Source: SZUA-35 sp964351995 (GTDB lineage: Bacteria; Actinomycetota; Acidimicrobiia; Acidimicrobiales; SZUA-35). Taken from it: 64,000 nt of DNA. Of this stretch, positions 47,452-55,433 are shown one piece after another. Below the pieces are notes generated by a model, which worked only from the letters and a program-made list of their open reading frames with translations, was not told where the DNA came from and searched no databases. The stretch is from contig CAYGQE010000003.1 of the NCBI GenBank assembly GCA_964351995.1, positions 1 through 64,000 of the forward strand. The letters are read 5' to 3'. The translations under genes and the position numbers were made by a program. Every line of letters starts with the position of its first letter. Position 1 is the stretch's first letter.

Positions 47452-48446
47452 CAGATGGCCTCGAGTTGGGGCGAGAGAGCGGTGGTGTCAAGGGATTTCG
47501 TAGCGGTCCAGAGGGTGACGACAGGGGCGCTTTCGGCGGCCTCGGGCGGGGGTGGAAAGTGCTGGGCAGTGACGTGAAACAGGCCGAGATCGACGCACCA
47601 GTCCGCAACGTCGCTTTCGGCGAAGCCGAGATGAGAATGCGCATGGTTTGTGCGCAGCCGCTCCAGTTCGTGGCTGGCGAAGTCCACCACCAGCAACGTC
47701 CCACCGGGCGAGAGCTTCCGACTCGCAACGGCAAGAGCCCTTGCAGGGTCGGACAGGAAGTGCAGCACGTGATGCAAGATCACAACGTTCTGCGTCTCAT
47801 CGGGTACGTCGAGGTCGTAGACATCAGAGAGACGGACCGAACAGTGGCTGAGGCGGTCGTCGTCGAGTCGCGCTCGAGCAACGCCGAGCATCTGGCGGCT
47901 GCGATCGACGCCGAGCCCGCTCGCAGTGCGATCGGCGAACACTTCGAGCATTCGACCCGTGCCGGTGCCGATGTCAAGCACCCGATCGACAAAGGGTGTG
48001 GCGACGGCATCCAACATGGCGGCCTCTACCTCTGAGGTCGGAGCGTCGATCTCGCGAAGCTGATCCCATTCGTCGGCAACATTGGCGAAGTACTCCGCAG
48101 CCTGATCGTCCCGGCTCTTCCTCACGGCGTCGAGCCGCTCCTGGTCGCGTTGCAGCAAAGGGCTGGTGCGGTCGATCAAGGGGGTCACCGCTGCCAGCAG
48201 TGAGCTGTCTCTCCGCAGTCCGTAGTAGGCGTTGGTGCCTTCGGCCTGGCGCCGCAGGAGTTCTGCATCGGTCAGCAAGCGCAAATGGCGGCTGACTCTT
48301 GGTTGCGTTTGGCCGAGCACCTCGCAGATCTCCGAGACGGTCAGTTCGCACGACTCGAGCGCAGCAAGGATGCGGAGCCGGGTGGGCTCGGCACTTGCTT
48401 TGAGTTGTTCCAGGAGATCATCGAATGAGCTGACTTCAGGGTGCAT
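47451..48446 (-). CDS. ArsR-type regulator fused to a SAM-dependent methyltransferase
   Basis: 331 aa. N-terminal ArsR winged helix (about 5-95; EPTRLRILAALESCELTVSE, QPRVSRHLRLLTDAELL). The C-terminal class I methyltransferase (about 125-310) has the SAM loop VLDIGTGTGRML, an acidic GVDRSRQML strand and VVILHHVLHFLSDP. No metal-binding Cys pair of classical ArsR is visible in the recognition helix, which suggests the ligand is SAM or SAH sensed by the fused domain. It heads the metF-metH operon and is probably an autoregulatory repressor. Essentially no leader: only six bases separate the ATG from the inverted repeat at 48453. Confidence 0.9.
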   Translation of the reverse strand: MHPEVSSFDDLLEQLKASAEPTRLRILAALESCELTVSEICEVLGQTQPRVSRHLRLLTDAELLRRQAEGTNAYYGLRRDSSLLAAVTPLIDRTSPLLQRDQERLDAVRKSRDDQAAEYFANVADEWDQLREIDAPTSEVEAAMLDAVATPFVDRVLDIGTGTGRMLEVFADRTASGLGVDRSRQMLGVARARLDDDRLSHCSVRLSDVYDLDVPDETQNVVILHHVLHFLSDPARALAVASRKLSPGGTLLVVDFASHELERLRTNHAHSHLGFAESDVADWCVDLGLFHVTAQHFPPPPEAAESAPVVTLWTATKSLDTTALSPQLEAI

Positions 48447-48452
48447 ATAAAC

Positions 48453-48476
48453 ATCAAGATATCATTATGTCTTGAT
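48453..48476. promoter_or_regulatory. Inverted-repeat operator of the ArsR-metF-metH operon
   Basis: ATCAAGA and TCTTGAT, perfect 7-bp arms separated by 10 AT-rich bases, end six bases before the ATG of the ArsR-type gene. Both size and AT-richness fit ArsR/SmtB operators. It would overlap the transcription start of a leaderless mRNA. Confidence 0.6.
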
Positions 48477-48575
48477 CTTGTCGAGAGGTGTTCGGTGTCG
48501 GCGGGTTCAGAGTCCGCAATCCCGAGGGCAACCCGATCGAATTGTGGGAACCCAGCTGAGCCTCCGTGGCCGGGG

Positions 48576-49505
48576 TCAGGGCCGTGGCCGCAGCGCTGCC
48601 CGGTAAGGGTCGAGATCCCAGCTCGGATAGCGCCGCTGGGCACGTTCGATGGTGCGTTCGGTCCAGAACGAATCACCGGGCCGTTGCACACCAAAGCACG
48701 CCAGCTGTTCCGGCGTTGCATGTGCAAAGACCTTCGACCACGGCTTGTGATGATCAGATGCCCAGCTGTGGTTCGCCACAGCGTCGTCGCCGGCTCGCTT
48801 GAAACATGCCATCACCGCATACCGGCGACCGTTTGGCTCAGTCATGTTCGTCCCTCGATGAAAAACGTCGATCCTGTACGGGAAGATGCTGCCCGCGGGC
48901 GACGCCGTCGACCTGGACACCGACATGAGCGCGGCCTGCATGCGGGCGATCTCGTCATCGTCGGTGACGAACATGTCGATGACATCGGCCACGCCGTCGC
49001 TGTCCGGCCGGGTGACGTAGTGCGCAGGACCGTGGGCCTCTGAGACATCGGTGAAGTAGCAGAGAATCGTCACGGAGCTGTCGGCGGCGTCCTCAGCCGG
49101 CACCGTCAGCGTGTGGTTGCCGAAGTCGCAGTGGAACGGCTGGTCGTAGTCGGCCTGTCCGGTGAACTTGGCCCACGCTTGGCACTGGTAGAGGTGCACG
49201 TCGTCGACACCGAGGAGTTCCTGGGCGAGTTCTACCAGCGACGGGTGTACACCTATGAGATTGAGCGCAGGCGAGCAGTCGAACGGGATGGGGGCGAAGG
49301 TCGCAAATTGCTGGTCTGAGAAGCGTCCGATTTGCCCGGCTTGCTTGGCATCGACGGCTTCGCCGTCACTCTCGGGAATGCTGAACACCTTGTCAAAGTC
49401 GGCGATCACGGCCGCAACCTCGTCTTCGGTGAAGAATCCTTCGATCAACACACCGCCGTCTCGACGCCACGCTGCGCTGTGATCGTTGTTGAATCGTTGC
49501 TGCAC
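48576..49505 (-). CDS. Phytanoyl-CoA dioxygenase family protein
   Basis: 309 aa from the GTG at 49505, with GGAGG five bases upstream. The open frame reaches further back into the histidine kinase gene, but homology starts at AAWRRDGGVLIEGFFTEDEV. Fe(II) ligands: HxD in QPFHCDFGNHTL at about 140 and the distal His in DVFHRGTNMT. GRRYAVMACFKRAG supplies the 2-oxoglutarate-binding Arg. It hydroxylates an unknown substrate. It lies 94 bp after the histidine kinase on the same strand and may be read through from it. Confidence 0.87.
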   Translation of the reverse strand: MQQRFNNDHSAAWRRDGGVLIEGFFTEDEVAAVIADFDKVFSIPESDGEAVDAKQAGQIGRFSDQQFATFAPIPFDCSPALNLIGVHPSLVELAQELLGVDDVHLYQCQAWAKFTGQADYDQPFHCDFGNHTLTVPAEDAADSSVTILCYFTDVSEAHGPAHYVTRPDSDGVADVIDMFVTDDDEIARMQAALMSVSRSTASPAGSIFPYRIDVFHRGTNMTEPNGRRYAVMACFKRAGDDAVANHSWASDHHKPWSKVFAHATPEQLACFGVQRPGDSFWTERTIERAQRRYPSWDLDPYRAALRPRP

Positions 49506-49599
49506 GCCGGCCTCCGTCGTGACGGGGCTCCACGCGAGCCCGCCGAGCCACCGAGTATCGCACGTGTCCGAGCTGAGGAATCGACGTCGCGGACCCCAA

Positions 49600-50682
49600 T
49601 CAGGCGGGAACGACCCATCGCAGGCGAGTGCCTGAAGGATCGTGTCGGCCCACTTCGAACGAACCATCAAGCGCAATGGCACGATCAGCCAGGTTGGCAA
49701 GACCACTGCGATGAACGTTCTCCTTCAGGCCGACTCCGTTGTCGATGACCTCGAGGGAGAGCGCACCGCCCTCGATGTGTAGCGAGACCATCGCCTCAGT
49801 TGCACCTGCGTGTCTCGCTGTGTTGCTGAGCGCCTCCCGCAACACGGCCAACAAGTGCTCGGTGATGGCAACGTCGGAAAGGGCCTCGAGTTCTCCGGCG
49901 ATCTGGAGGCCGGGCATGAAGCCGAGGCTTGGCTGCATCTCGTCGACGACGCCGAGGATCCGATCCCTCAGTGATGCTTCATCGCTGACTTGGTAGCGAA
50001 GGCCGTAGATCGCCGAGCGCAAGTCATCAATCACGTCATCGATCGTGTTGACCGCGTTCGACACCTTGTCTGCTGCGCTCGGTTCGCTGATCTGTGGTGG
50101 AAGGCCCTGGAGGGAGATACCGAGGGCGAACAACCGCTGGATGACAGTGTCGTGGAGGTCGTGGGCGATGCGTTCTCGTTCGTTGGCCATTGCTTGTTGC
50201 CGTTTCAACTTCGCTGCTTCGGCTTCGAACTGAATACGGATCGTCAAGTCGTGCACGGCGGCGAAACTGTGGACTCCACTGGCTGTCTCCAGTTCGCCGA
50301 GGCTGACGTTCACCGGAAACGTTGAACCGTCTGATCGGAGCCCCTCGAGATGCCGACTCGCTGCCATGGGCCGTGGCGTAGGTCGGCGCTGATAGTCCGA
50401 TCGGAGATCGGCATGAAGGTGATCGGATGAGGCTGGCACCACCTGCTCGATCGTTTGACCGATCAGGCCGCCGTCGCCGTAGCCGAACAATCGGTCGAAA
50501 GCCGAGTTGGTCGCCACCACGTTGCCAGCATCATCAACGAGAACGAAGCCATCGGAGGCTGCCTCCCACAGGGGATGATTCTCGAGTTCTCGCTGAGGGT
50601 CTGGCACCGGCGCAGTATGGCTCGTCTCATCGCTTGGCGCGGATCTGCCGCCAGGTACGTTCCTCGATACGCCTTCCATCAT
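49600..50682 (-). CDS. PAS-domain sensor histidine kinase, DevS-like
   Basis: 360 aa. One PAS domain (about 38-150; GFVLVDDAGNVVATNSAFDRLFGY), a short coiled linker, then a NarL-type HisKA_3 with phosphoacceptor His in RERIAHDLHDTVIQRLFALG (about 175). The HATPase_c domain has REALSNTARHAGA and DNGVGL. No transmembrane helix, so cytoplasmic. The H-box is that of mycobacterial DevS/DosT, but the two heme-binding GAF domains of those sensors are replaced by a PAS. Its likely partner is the DevR-like regulator at 56638. Its start overlaps the stop of the HPF gene (ATGA). Confidence 0.92.
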   Translation of the reverse strand: MMEGVSRNVPGGRSAPSDETSHTAPVPDPQRELENHPLWEAASDGFVLVDDAGNVVATNSAFDRLFGYGDGGLIGQTIEQVVPASSDHLHADLRSDYQRRPTPRPMAASRHLEGLRSDGSTFPVNVSLGELETASGVHSFAAVHDLTIRIQFEAEAAKLKRQQAMANERERIAHDLHDTVIQRLFALGISLQGLPPQISEPSAADKVSNAVNTIDDVIDDLRSAIYGLRYQVSDEASLRDRILGVVDEMQPSLGFMPGLQIAGELEALSDVAITEHLLAVLREALSNTARHAGATEAMVSLHIEGGALSLEVIDNGVGLKENVHRSGLANLADRAIALDGSFEVGRHDPSGTRLRWVVPA

Positions 50683-51449
50683 TCCTGTTGGAGGTTGCTG
50701 GGCGTCAGCAGCCCGTAGTGGCCGTCGTAGCGCCGATAGACCACGGCGCCCCGGCCATTCGCTTCGTTACAGAAGAAGTGCGCGTCCTGGCCGGTCTCGT
50801 CCAGCCATGTCTTGGCATCCTCGAGGCTCAGGGTCGAAGCGTCGGCGACGTCGACCAAGAGCTCCTCACCATCGTCGTCGGTCGTGAGCAGGGCGTCGCG
50901 ACCGGTCTCGATGTCGACGAAGAGGAAGAAGTCGTAGCCCAACACGAACTGATCCCAACGAGCCTCGTCGATCGTGGATCTCGGTGTGGTGGGCGATTTG
51001 CGAGTGATGACCTCGCGCTCTTCTGCGGGGCGGTCAAAGCCAGCCTGTTTCGGCGAGTGCCGATTCCCATGTCGCCACTCGCCAGGCATTGGAGCCTTGC
51101 CTCTGGGATCGTTCTTGGCTCGCTTTGCTCGATGTTCGAGTTGTCGCTGCAGCCTGGACTCCACCGCCGAAACGGCATCTCGGACGCTGGGTGCGATCAC
51201 CTCGGAGCGAATGGTGTCGCCCTTGGCATGGATCGTGACCCGCACCCTGGCCTGCGCTGCGGGATCTCGTTCGTGATGGATGCTCATCAACGCTCGGCAT
51301 TGGATGGTTCTGCCAGCGATGGGCCGCAACACTCGTTCGAGCCGTTCGCTCAGATGACCGATGTCATCGTCTGGCACACCTCCCCGGGTCTCGATCTCGA
51401 TCGGAATGTCCCAGGCCTGGACATGGACGATTGTTGACACCTGGTTCAC
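50679..51449 (-). CDS. Long-form hibernation promoting factor / DosR-regulon-type translation inhibitor
   Basis: 256 aa. N-terminal S30AE-like domain (about 1-110, IVHVQAWDIPIEIETRG and RVTIHAKGDTIRSEVIAPS) and C-terminal dimerisation domain (about 150-256, RWDQFVLGYDFFLFVDIETG and VVYRRYDGHYGLLTPS). Such proteins dimerise 70S ribosomes into inactive 100S particles. In Mycobacterium tuberculosis a DosR-controlled relative inhibits translation during dormancy. Here it is the first gene before the histidine kinase, transcribed from the region holding two DosR-like boxes. Confidence 0.87.
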   Translation of the reverse strand: MNQVSTIVHVQAWDIPIEIETRGGVPDDDIGHLSERLERVLRPIAGRTIQCRALMSIHHERDPAAQARVRVTIHAKGDTIRSEVIAPSVRDAVSAVESRLQRQLEHRAKRAKNDPRGKAPMPGEWRHGNRHSPKQAGFDRPAEEREVITRKSPTTPRSTIDEARWDQFVLGYDFFLFVDIETGRDALLTTDDDGEELLVDVADASTLSLEDAKTWLDETGQDAHFFCNEANGRGAVVYRRYDGHYGLLTPSNLQQE

Positions 51450-51505
51450 GATGCTCCTCCCAATGGGGTTGGGGTCATTCTTCGTCGGTACGGGTGGGAC
51501 CGGCA

Positions 51506-51519
51506 GGGCACAACGTCCC
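51506..51519. promoter_or_regulatory. DosR-box-like 14-mer, HPF/kinase side
   Basis: GGGCACAACGTCCC matches the core GGGACTWWAGTCCC at 10 of 14 positions. It sits 56 bp before the start of the minus-strand HPF gene in the divergent promoter region. Confidence 0.45.
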
Positions 51520-51542
51520 GCATTCTGTGAAGGGTGCGGGTG

Positions 51543-51556
51543 CGGACTTCGGCCTC
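51543..51556. promoter_or_regulatory. DosR-box-like 14-mer before the APH-AAA gene
   Basis: CGGACTTCGGCCTC matches the core at 9 of 14 positions and ends 35 bp before the ATG at 51592. Confidence 0.4.
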
Positions 51557-51591
51557 TGTCGGCCTCATCCGCTCGCTTCTAGGTTGGCCTT

Positions 51592-53061
51592 ATGAGCGAT
51601 CAGGCGCCAGCGACGCTGCCCTCACCGGATGTGGCCGAGACACACATCTCCACGGTCTTCTTCACCGGTGATCGGGCGTACAAACTCCTCAAGCCCGTGC
51701 ACACATCGTTCCTCGACTTCAGTACCTCCGAGAAGCGATTGGCGGCGGTCGACGAGGAGCTCAGGCTGAACCGACGAATGGCCCCCGATGTGTATGTGGG
51801 CTCCGCCGACGTGCGCGAGCACGGAGACATCGTGGACCGCATGATCGTCATGAAGCGACTTCCGGCCGGCCGCCGGCTCAGCCGACTCGTCAACGATCCT
51901 GACCTTCACGACCACCTTCGCAGCGTGGTCAAAACCGTTGCCGCCTTTCACGCCGCCGAGCCACCGATCACCGACGCCGCCGACATCGCCGGACGAGACG
52001 CCGTCGCCCGCAACTGGAACGACAACGTTCAGGACATGAAACCGTTCATCGGCGACGCCGTCGACGAACCGGAGTTCGAACGAGTCACTCGGCTCGCATT
52101 CCAGTACCTCGATCACTCCAGGACGCTGTTCGACGATCGTCTCGCTGCCGGTTTCGTCCGCGACGGCCACGGCGACCTCACGGCGCAAGACATCTTCTGC
52201 CTCGATGATGGGCCGCGGATTCTCGACTGCCTCGGGTTCGATCGTGCGTTGAGAGTGGCCGACGTCTTGTGCGACGTTGCCTTCCTGGCAATGGACATGG
52301 ATCGTCTCGCCGGTCCGTCGGCCGCCGACGTCGTGTGGCGGTACTACGCCGAGTTCAGCAATGAACACCATCCGGCGTCGCTCGCCCATCACTACGTGGC
52401 CTATCGATCCCATGTCCGGGCCAAGGTCGCTGCGCTTCGGCATGCGCAAGGAGATCCCGATGCAGCGGCGCTGGCTCGGACCCATCTTCATCTGAGCTTG
52501 CGCCACCTCGAACTAGCCAGGCGACGCATGGTGATCATCGGAGGTTCTCCTGGCAGCGGCAAGACAACCGTGGCCCGAGCACTGTCCAGCGCGAAGCGTT
52601 GGAGCATCATCGGGTCGGATGAGATTCGCAAGGAACTGACGGGCCGCGGTCATCTCGACCGAGACTTCGCACGACCGGGGGAAGGCATCTACACCGATGC
52701 GACGAGCGCCAAGACCTACGACGAGGTCTTCCGGCGAGCGTCGCTGCTGCTCGAACATGGCGAGTCAGTGATTCTTGATGCGTCATTCAGCGACCCTGCC
52801 CATCGCGAGCGAGCCCGAACCGTGGCTCACGAGAGGGGAGCGGAATCGATCGAGATCGAGTGTGTCTTGGATGCGGAAACCGCTCGTCGGCGGATCGAAC
52901 GTCGCCTCGACGCCGGTAACGATCCGAGTGATGCTCGACCAGAGATCCTCGATGCGCTTCGAGCCCGACACGCGGCCTGGCCCGAAGCCCACGCGGTGCT
53001 CACCTCGGGGTCGCTCGAAGAGACAACGACCGCTGCTCTGGCCGTCATCGACGGCCGTTGA
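51592..53061 (+). CDS. Aminoglycoside-phosphotransferase-like / AAA kinase two-domain protein
   Basis: 489 aa. N-terminal APH-like kinase fold (about 15-300; VFFTGDRAYKLLKPV with Lys, FVRDGHGDLTAQDIF as the catalytic loop, ILDCLGFDRALRVADVLCD as the metal loop). The C-terminal P-loop kinase (about 310-489) has Walker A GGSPGSGKTT and VILDASFSDPAHRERA. The same two-domain layout is known from the DosR regulon of M. tuberculosis (Rv2004c type). Substrates are unknown. Divergent from the HPF/kinase operon. Confidence 0.9.
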   Translation: MSDQAPATLPSPDVAETHISTVFFTGDRAYKLLKPVHTSFLDFSTSEKRLAAVDEELRLNRRMAPDVYVGSADVREHGDIVDRMIVMKRLPAGRRLSRLVNDPDLHDHLRSVVKTVAAFHAAEPPITDAADIAGRDAVARNWNDNVQDMKPFIGDAVDEPEFERVTRLAFQYLDHSRTLFDDRLAAGFVRDGHGDLTAQDIFCLDDGPRILDCLGFDRALRVADVLCDVAFLAMDMDRLAGPSAADVVWRYYAEFSNEHHPASLAHHYVAYRSHVRAKVAALRHAQGDPDAAALARTHLHLSLRHLELARRRMVIIGGSPGSGKTTVARALSSAKRWSIIGSDEIRKELTGRGHLDRDFARPGEGIYTDATSAKTYDEVFRRASLLLEHGESVILDASFSDPAHRERARTVAHERGAESIEIECVLDAETARRRIERRLDAGNDPSDARPEILDALRARHAAWPEAHAVLTSGSLEETTTAALAVIDGR

Positions 53062-53094
53062 TCAGCAGCCAGCGACCAGCGCTGTTCAATCCGC

Positions 53095-53496
53095 TCAATC
53101 TGCGTGAGGGTGCCGGACCAATACCCGGAGCAGGTCGAGACTGCTGAGGATGCCTTGGCCATCGGCGTCGTCGATCACGAGGTGGTGGATCTCGTTGGCG
53201 AGCATCTTGGCGGCCGCAGCCTCGAGTGTTGCTTCTCGATTGATGCTGTGGGGCGCCCGGCTCATCAACTGCTTCACGGGAGCATCGTCTGGCCAGTTGT
53301 CGGCGAGATCCGTGGTCGTGACGATGCCAACGATTCGGTCCGCTTCGACGACCGGAAGGGCGTGAAAGCCCATCGCCGCCAGAAGATCTCGCGCTCGCCC
53401 GGCGTTGTCAGCGACATGGATCGTGATCGGACCGCTCGACATGAGATCGGCGACAACGACTGGCTGCTGAATACTGTTCGAGGTGCGGTTGCTCAT
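53095..53496 (-). CDS. Two-CBS-domain protein
   Basis: 133 aa from the ATG at 53496 (a GTG at 53511 is also possible). Two CBS motifs: VADLMSSGPITIHVADNAG to GFHALPVVEADRIVGIVTTTDL, and VKQLMSRAPHSI to HHLVIDDADGQGILSSLDLLRVL. Stand-alone CBS pairs bind AMP, ATP or NAD(H) and signal energy state. Several belong to the mycobacterial dormancy regulon. Convergent with the APH-AAA gene. Close in design to the CBS protein at 54990. Confidence 0.9.
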   Translation of the reverse strand: MSNRTSNSIQQPVVVADLMSSGPITIHVADNAGRARDLLAAMGFHALPVVEADRIVGIVTTTDLADNWPDDAPVKQLMSRAPHSINREATLEAAAAKMLANEIHHLVIDDADGQGILSSLDLLRVLVRHPHAD

Positions 53497-53557
53497 GTGT
53501 TGATCGAACACTGACGGTGGCGTCCGAGGCAGAGTCCTTCGTCACGTGAGGAGCCAG

Positions 53558-53575
53558 CAGGGTCCGACGACCCTG
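53558..53575. promoter_or_regulatory. Perfect inverted repeat, DosR-box-like, between CBS and antiporter genes
   Basis: CAGGGTC-CGAC-GACCCTG, perfect 7-bp arms. Its inner 14 bases have the GGGxC....GxCCC pattern of the DosR core (9 of 14 positions). It is placed 33 bp before the antiporter start and 61 bp before the divergent CBS start. Confidence 0.5.
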
Positions 53576-53608
53576 ACCGAATGTCATCTCTTGGGTGACA
53601 ACCGGGCT

Positions 53609-54526
53609 GTGACAGTTCTCTGGATGATCAGCGCAGCACTCGGCCTCGTCCTGGCGATCTGGGCGAGTGGCCACGCCCTGGACGCGGCAGTGAAGCTCGG
53701 TACGCATCTCGGCCTGTCGGCGTTCGCCATCGGCGTGACCATCGTTGCCGTCGGAACGGACCTTCCCGAGGTTGCGAACAGCATCATTGCTTCAGCACGG
53801 GACCACGGAGACCTGAACGTCGGCAACTCGACCGGATCGGTGGTCACACAACTGACGCTCGTGTTGGGTCTGCTGTGTTTCGTTGGTGGTCTCGACTCGA
53901 CTCGGCGTTTCATCACCACCGCTGGTGTCATGACGGTCTTGGCGCTACTGACCGGCGCGGTGCTGTTTTCTGACAATCGTTTCGATCGTGCGGACGGTGC
54001 GTTGCTGGTTGCGTTCTGGATCGGGGGAACGTTCATCATTCAACGGCCGACCGAGCGAAGGGCCAAGCCGCCGAAGGAATCCGGTGTGACCAGCCGACTC
54101 GCTGGCCGGACGCTGCTGTACCTCTCGTTGGTCGGCCTCGGCGCCACCGTTGCGGTGGAATCGTTCACGCGAGTCGCTGAGGCTCTCGGCACTCCCGAGT
54201 ACCTCTTGAGCTTCTTCGTTCTCGCCGCCGGAACGTCACTGCCTGAGTTCGTGATCGACCTCCGGGCCCTTCGGCGCGGTTCGGGCGACCTGGCGATGGG
54301 CGACCTCCTCGGCTCATCGTTCGTCGACGCGACACTGTCGCCGGGCATTGGACCGCTGCTGTTCCCGACCGTTCTGAGCGACGGCATCGGGAAGGGCAGC
54401 ATGGTCGCAGCAAGCGTTGTGGCGGCCAGCACCGTGTTGCTGATCCGGTCACCCCGACCGACTCGCTGGACTGGGCTGGCGCTGATCGGCCTCTATCTGG
54501 CCATGTATCCGCTCCTCTTGGCGTGA
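53609..54526 (+). CDS. Sodium/calcium exchanger-family (CaCA) membrane protein
   Basis: 305 aa from the GTG at 53609. About ten transmembrane helices and the two inverted alpha repeats of the CaCA family: IGVTIVAVGTDLPEVANSII with GNSTGSVVTQL, and FVLAAGTSLPEFVIDL with GDLLGSSFVDA. It exchanges Ca2+ (or another cation) for Na+ or H+. Cation choice is not readable. It sits in the dormancy island behind a DosR-like inverted repeat. Confidence 0.87.
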   Translation: MTVLWMISAALGLVLAIWASGHALDAAVKLGTHLGLSAFAIGVTIVAVGTDLPEVANSIIASARDHGDLNVGNSTGSVVTQLTLVLGLLCFVGGLDSTRRFITTAGVMTVLALLTGAVLFSDNRFDRADGALLVAFWIGGTFIIQRPTERRAKPPKESGVTSRLAGRTLLYLSLVGLGATVAVESFTRVAEALGTPEYLLSFFVLAAGTSLPEFVIDLRALRRGSGDLAMGDLLGSSFVDATLSPGIGPLLFPTVLSDGIGKGSMVAASVVAASTVLLIRSPRPTRWTGLALIGLYLAMYPLLLA

Positions 54527-54527
54527 G

Positions 54528-54541
54528 TTGACCTTGGCCCC
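54528..54541. promoter_or_regulatory. DosR-box-like 14-mer before the small helical protein
   Basis: TTGACCTTGGCCCC matches the core at 9 of 14 positions, 58 bp before the ATG at 54600. Confidence 0.4.
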
Positions 54542-54599
54542 TGTTGAGGGCGGCGGTCCCGCTCGACGATGCGATGGAACACCTGCGAATGGAGACAAC

Positions 54600-54890
54600 A
54601 TGACCACACAAGAAATCAAAGCGGCATGGGGCAAGGTCGGTGATGAGCTGTCCGGCCTTGGCTTGAAGCTCAAGCTTCACGCCGAGCAGGAGTTCAGCGA
54701 TGATGACGTTCGCTCTGCAGACGATGCGCTCGAGCGTCTGTCAGAGGCGGTCGAAGCCGCGGTCGACACCGTCGGCAACGCAGTCAGCGATGTCGCCGTT
54801 CGCGAAGACTTCGCGGACACCGGACGTCAGTTGATCGAGGCGATGTCCATCACGATGCGCGAAGCGAGTCGTCAGCTACGCGGCGAGTGA
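54600..54890 (+). CDS. Small, acidic, all-helical protein
   Basis: 96 aa from the ATG at 54600 with GGAG upstream. Almost entirely amphipathic helix: IKAAWGKVGDELSGLGLKLK, DDALERLSEAVEAAVDTVGN and LIEAMSITMREASRQLRGE. No signal peptide or known catalytic residues. I do not recognise a family. The frame, composition, ribosome site and a DosR-like box upstream support a real gene induced with its neighbours. Confidence 0.7.
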   Translation: MTTQEIKAAWGKVGDELSGLGLKLKLHAEQEFSDDDVRSADDALERLSEAVEAAVDTVGNAVSDVAVREDFADTGRQLIEAMSITMREASRQLRGE

Positions 54891-54989
54891 GCGGCATCCG
54901 TGGATCCAAGGTAGGAGCTTCATCCTCGGCTTCGGGAGCGACCGCCACGACGGCGGCGAGGACCGTCTCGATCGCTTACTGCTGGGTGC

Positions 54990-55370
54990 TCATTGCGTCG
55001 ACAGGGCGGTCAGCGCCCGGAGCAGGTCGAACGTCGAGATGATGCCGATACGGGCGCCGTCCTCGACGATCAGGTGGTGCACGTTGAGCTCGATCATCTG
55101 CTCCGCAGCATTGCGAAGCGTTGCCTCCGGGTGGATACGAAACACCGGGGCGGCCATTGCCACCGATACGGCGAGCTCCTCAGACCAGTCGTCGGCGAGG
55201 TCTGACGATGTCACGATGCCGACGACATCACCTCCGTCGACAACGGGCAGGGCGTTGATGCCGAGCGCCAGGATGAGATCGCGAGCCTGGCCGATCGTGT
55301 CATTCGGCTCGATGGTGATGAGATCGTCGGTCATCAAGTCGTCGACGATGCGGGGTTCGTTTCGAGTCAT
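54990..55370 (-). CDS. Two-CBS-domain protein
   Basis: 126 aa from the ATG at 55370 (MTRNEPRIVDDLMTDD). Two CBS motifs: LITIEPNDTIGQARDLILAL with NALPVVDGGDVVGIVTSSDL, and AAPVFRIHPEATLRNAAEQM with VHHLIVEDGARIGIISTFDL. Near-twin in layout of the gene at 53095, including the DDL/DLM starts, so the two probably arose by duplication. Likely an adenylate-binding sensor. Confidence 0.9.
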   Translation of the reverse strand: MTRNEPRIVDDLMTDDLITIEPNDTIGQARDLILALGINALPVVDGGDVVGIVTSSDLADDWSEELAVSVAMAAPVFRIHPEATLRNAAEQMIELNVHHLIVEDGARIGIISTFDLLRALTALSTQ

Positions 55371-55405
55371 GGTTCTATTCACGTCGATCTTGGGGTCGGA
55401 GATCA

Positions 55406-55419
55406 GGGGAAGAGGTCCT
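55406..55419. promoter_or_regulatory. Weak DosR-box-like 14-mer before the CBS gene
   Basis: On the minus strand AGGACCTCTTCCCC, 8 of 14 core positions, 35 bp before the CBS start at 55370. Weakest of the series. Confidence 0.25.
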
Positions 55420-55433
55420 TGATCTGCACACAC

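Noticed and set aside
48447..48575. SAH/SAM or cobalamin riboswitch before the metF-metH operon
   Set aside because: Only a short AT-rich inverted repeat lies upstream and the first gene has almost no leader. No riboswitch-like helices or conserved boxes are visible.
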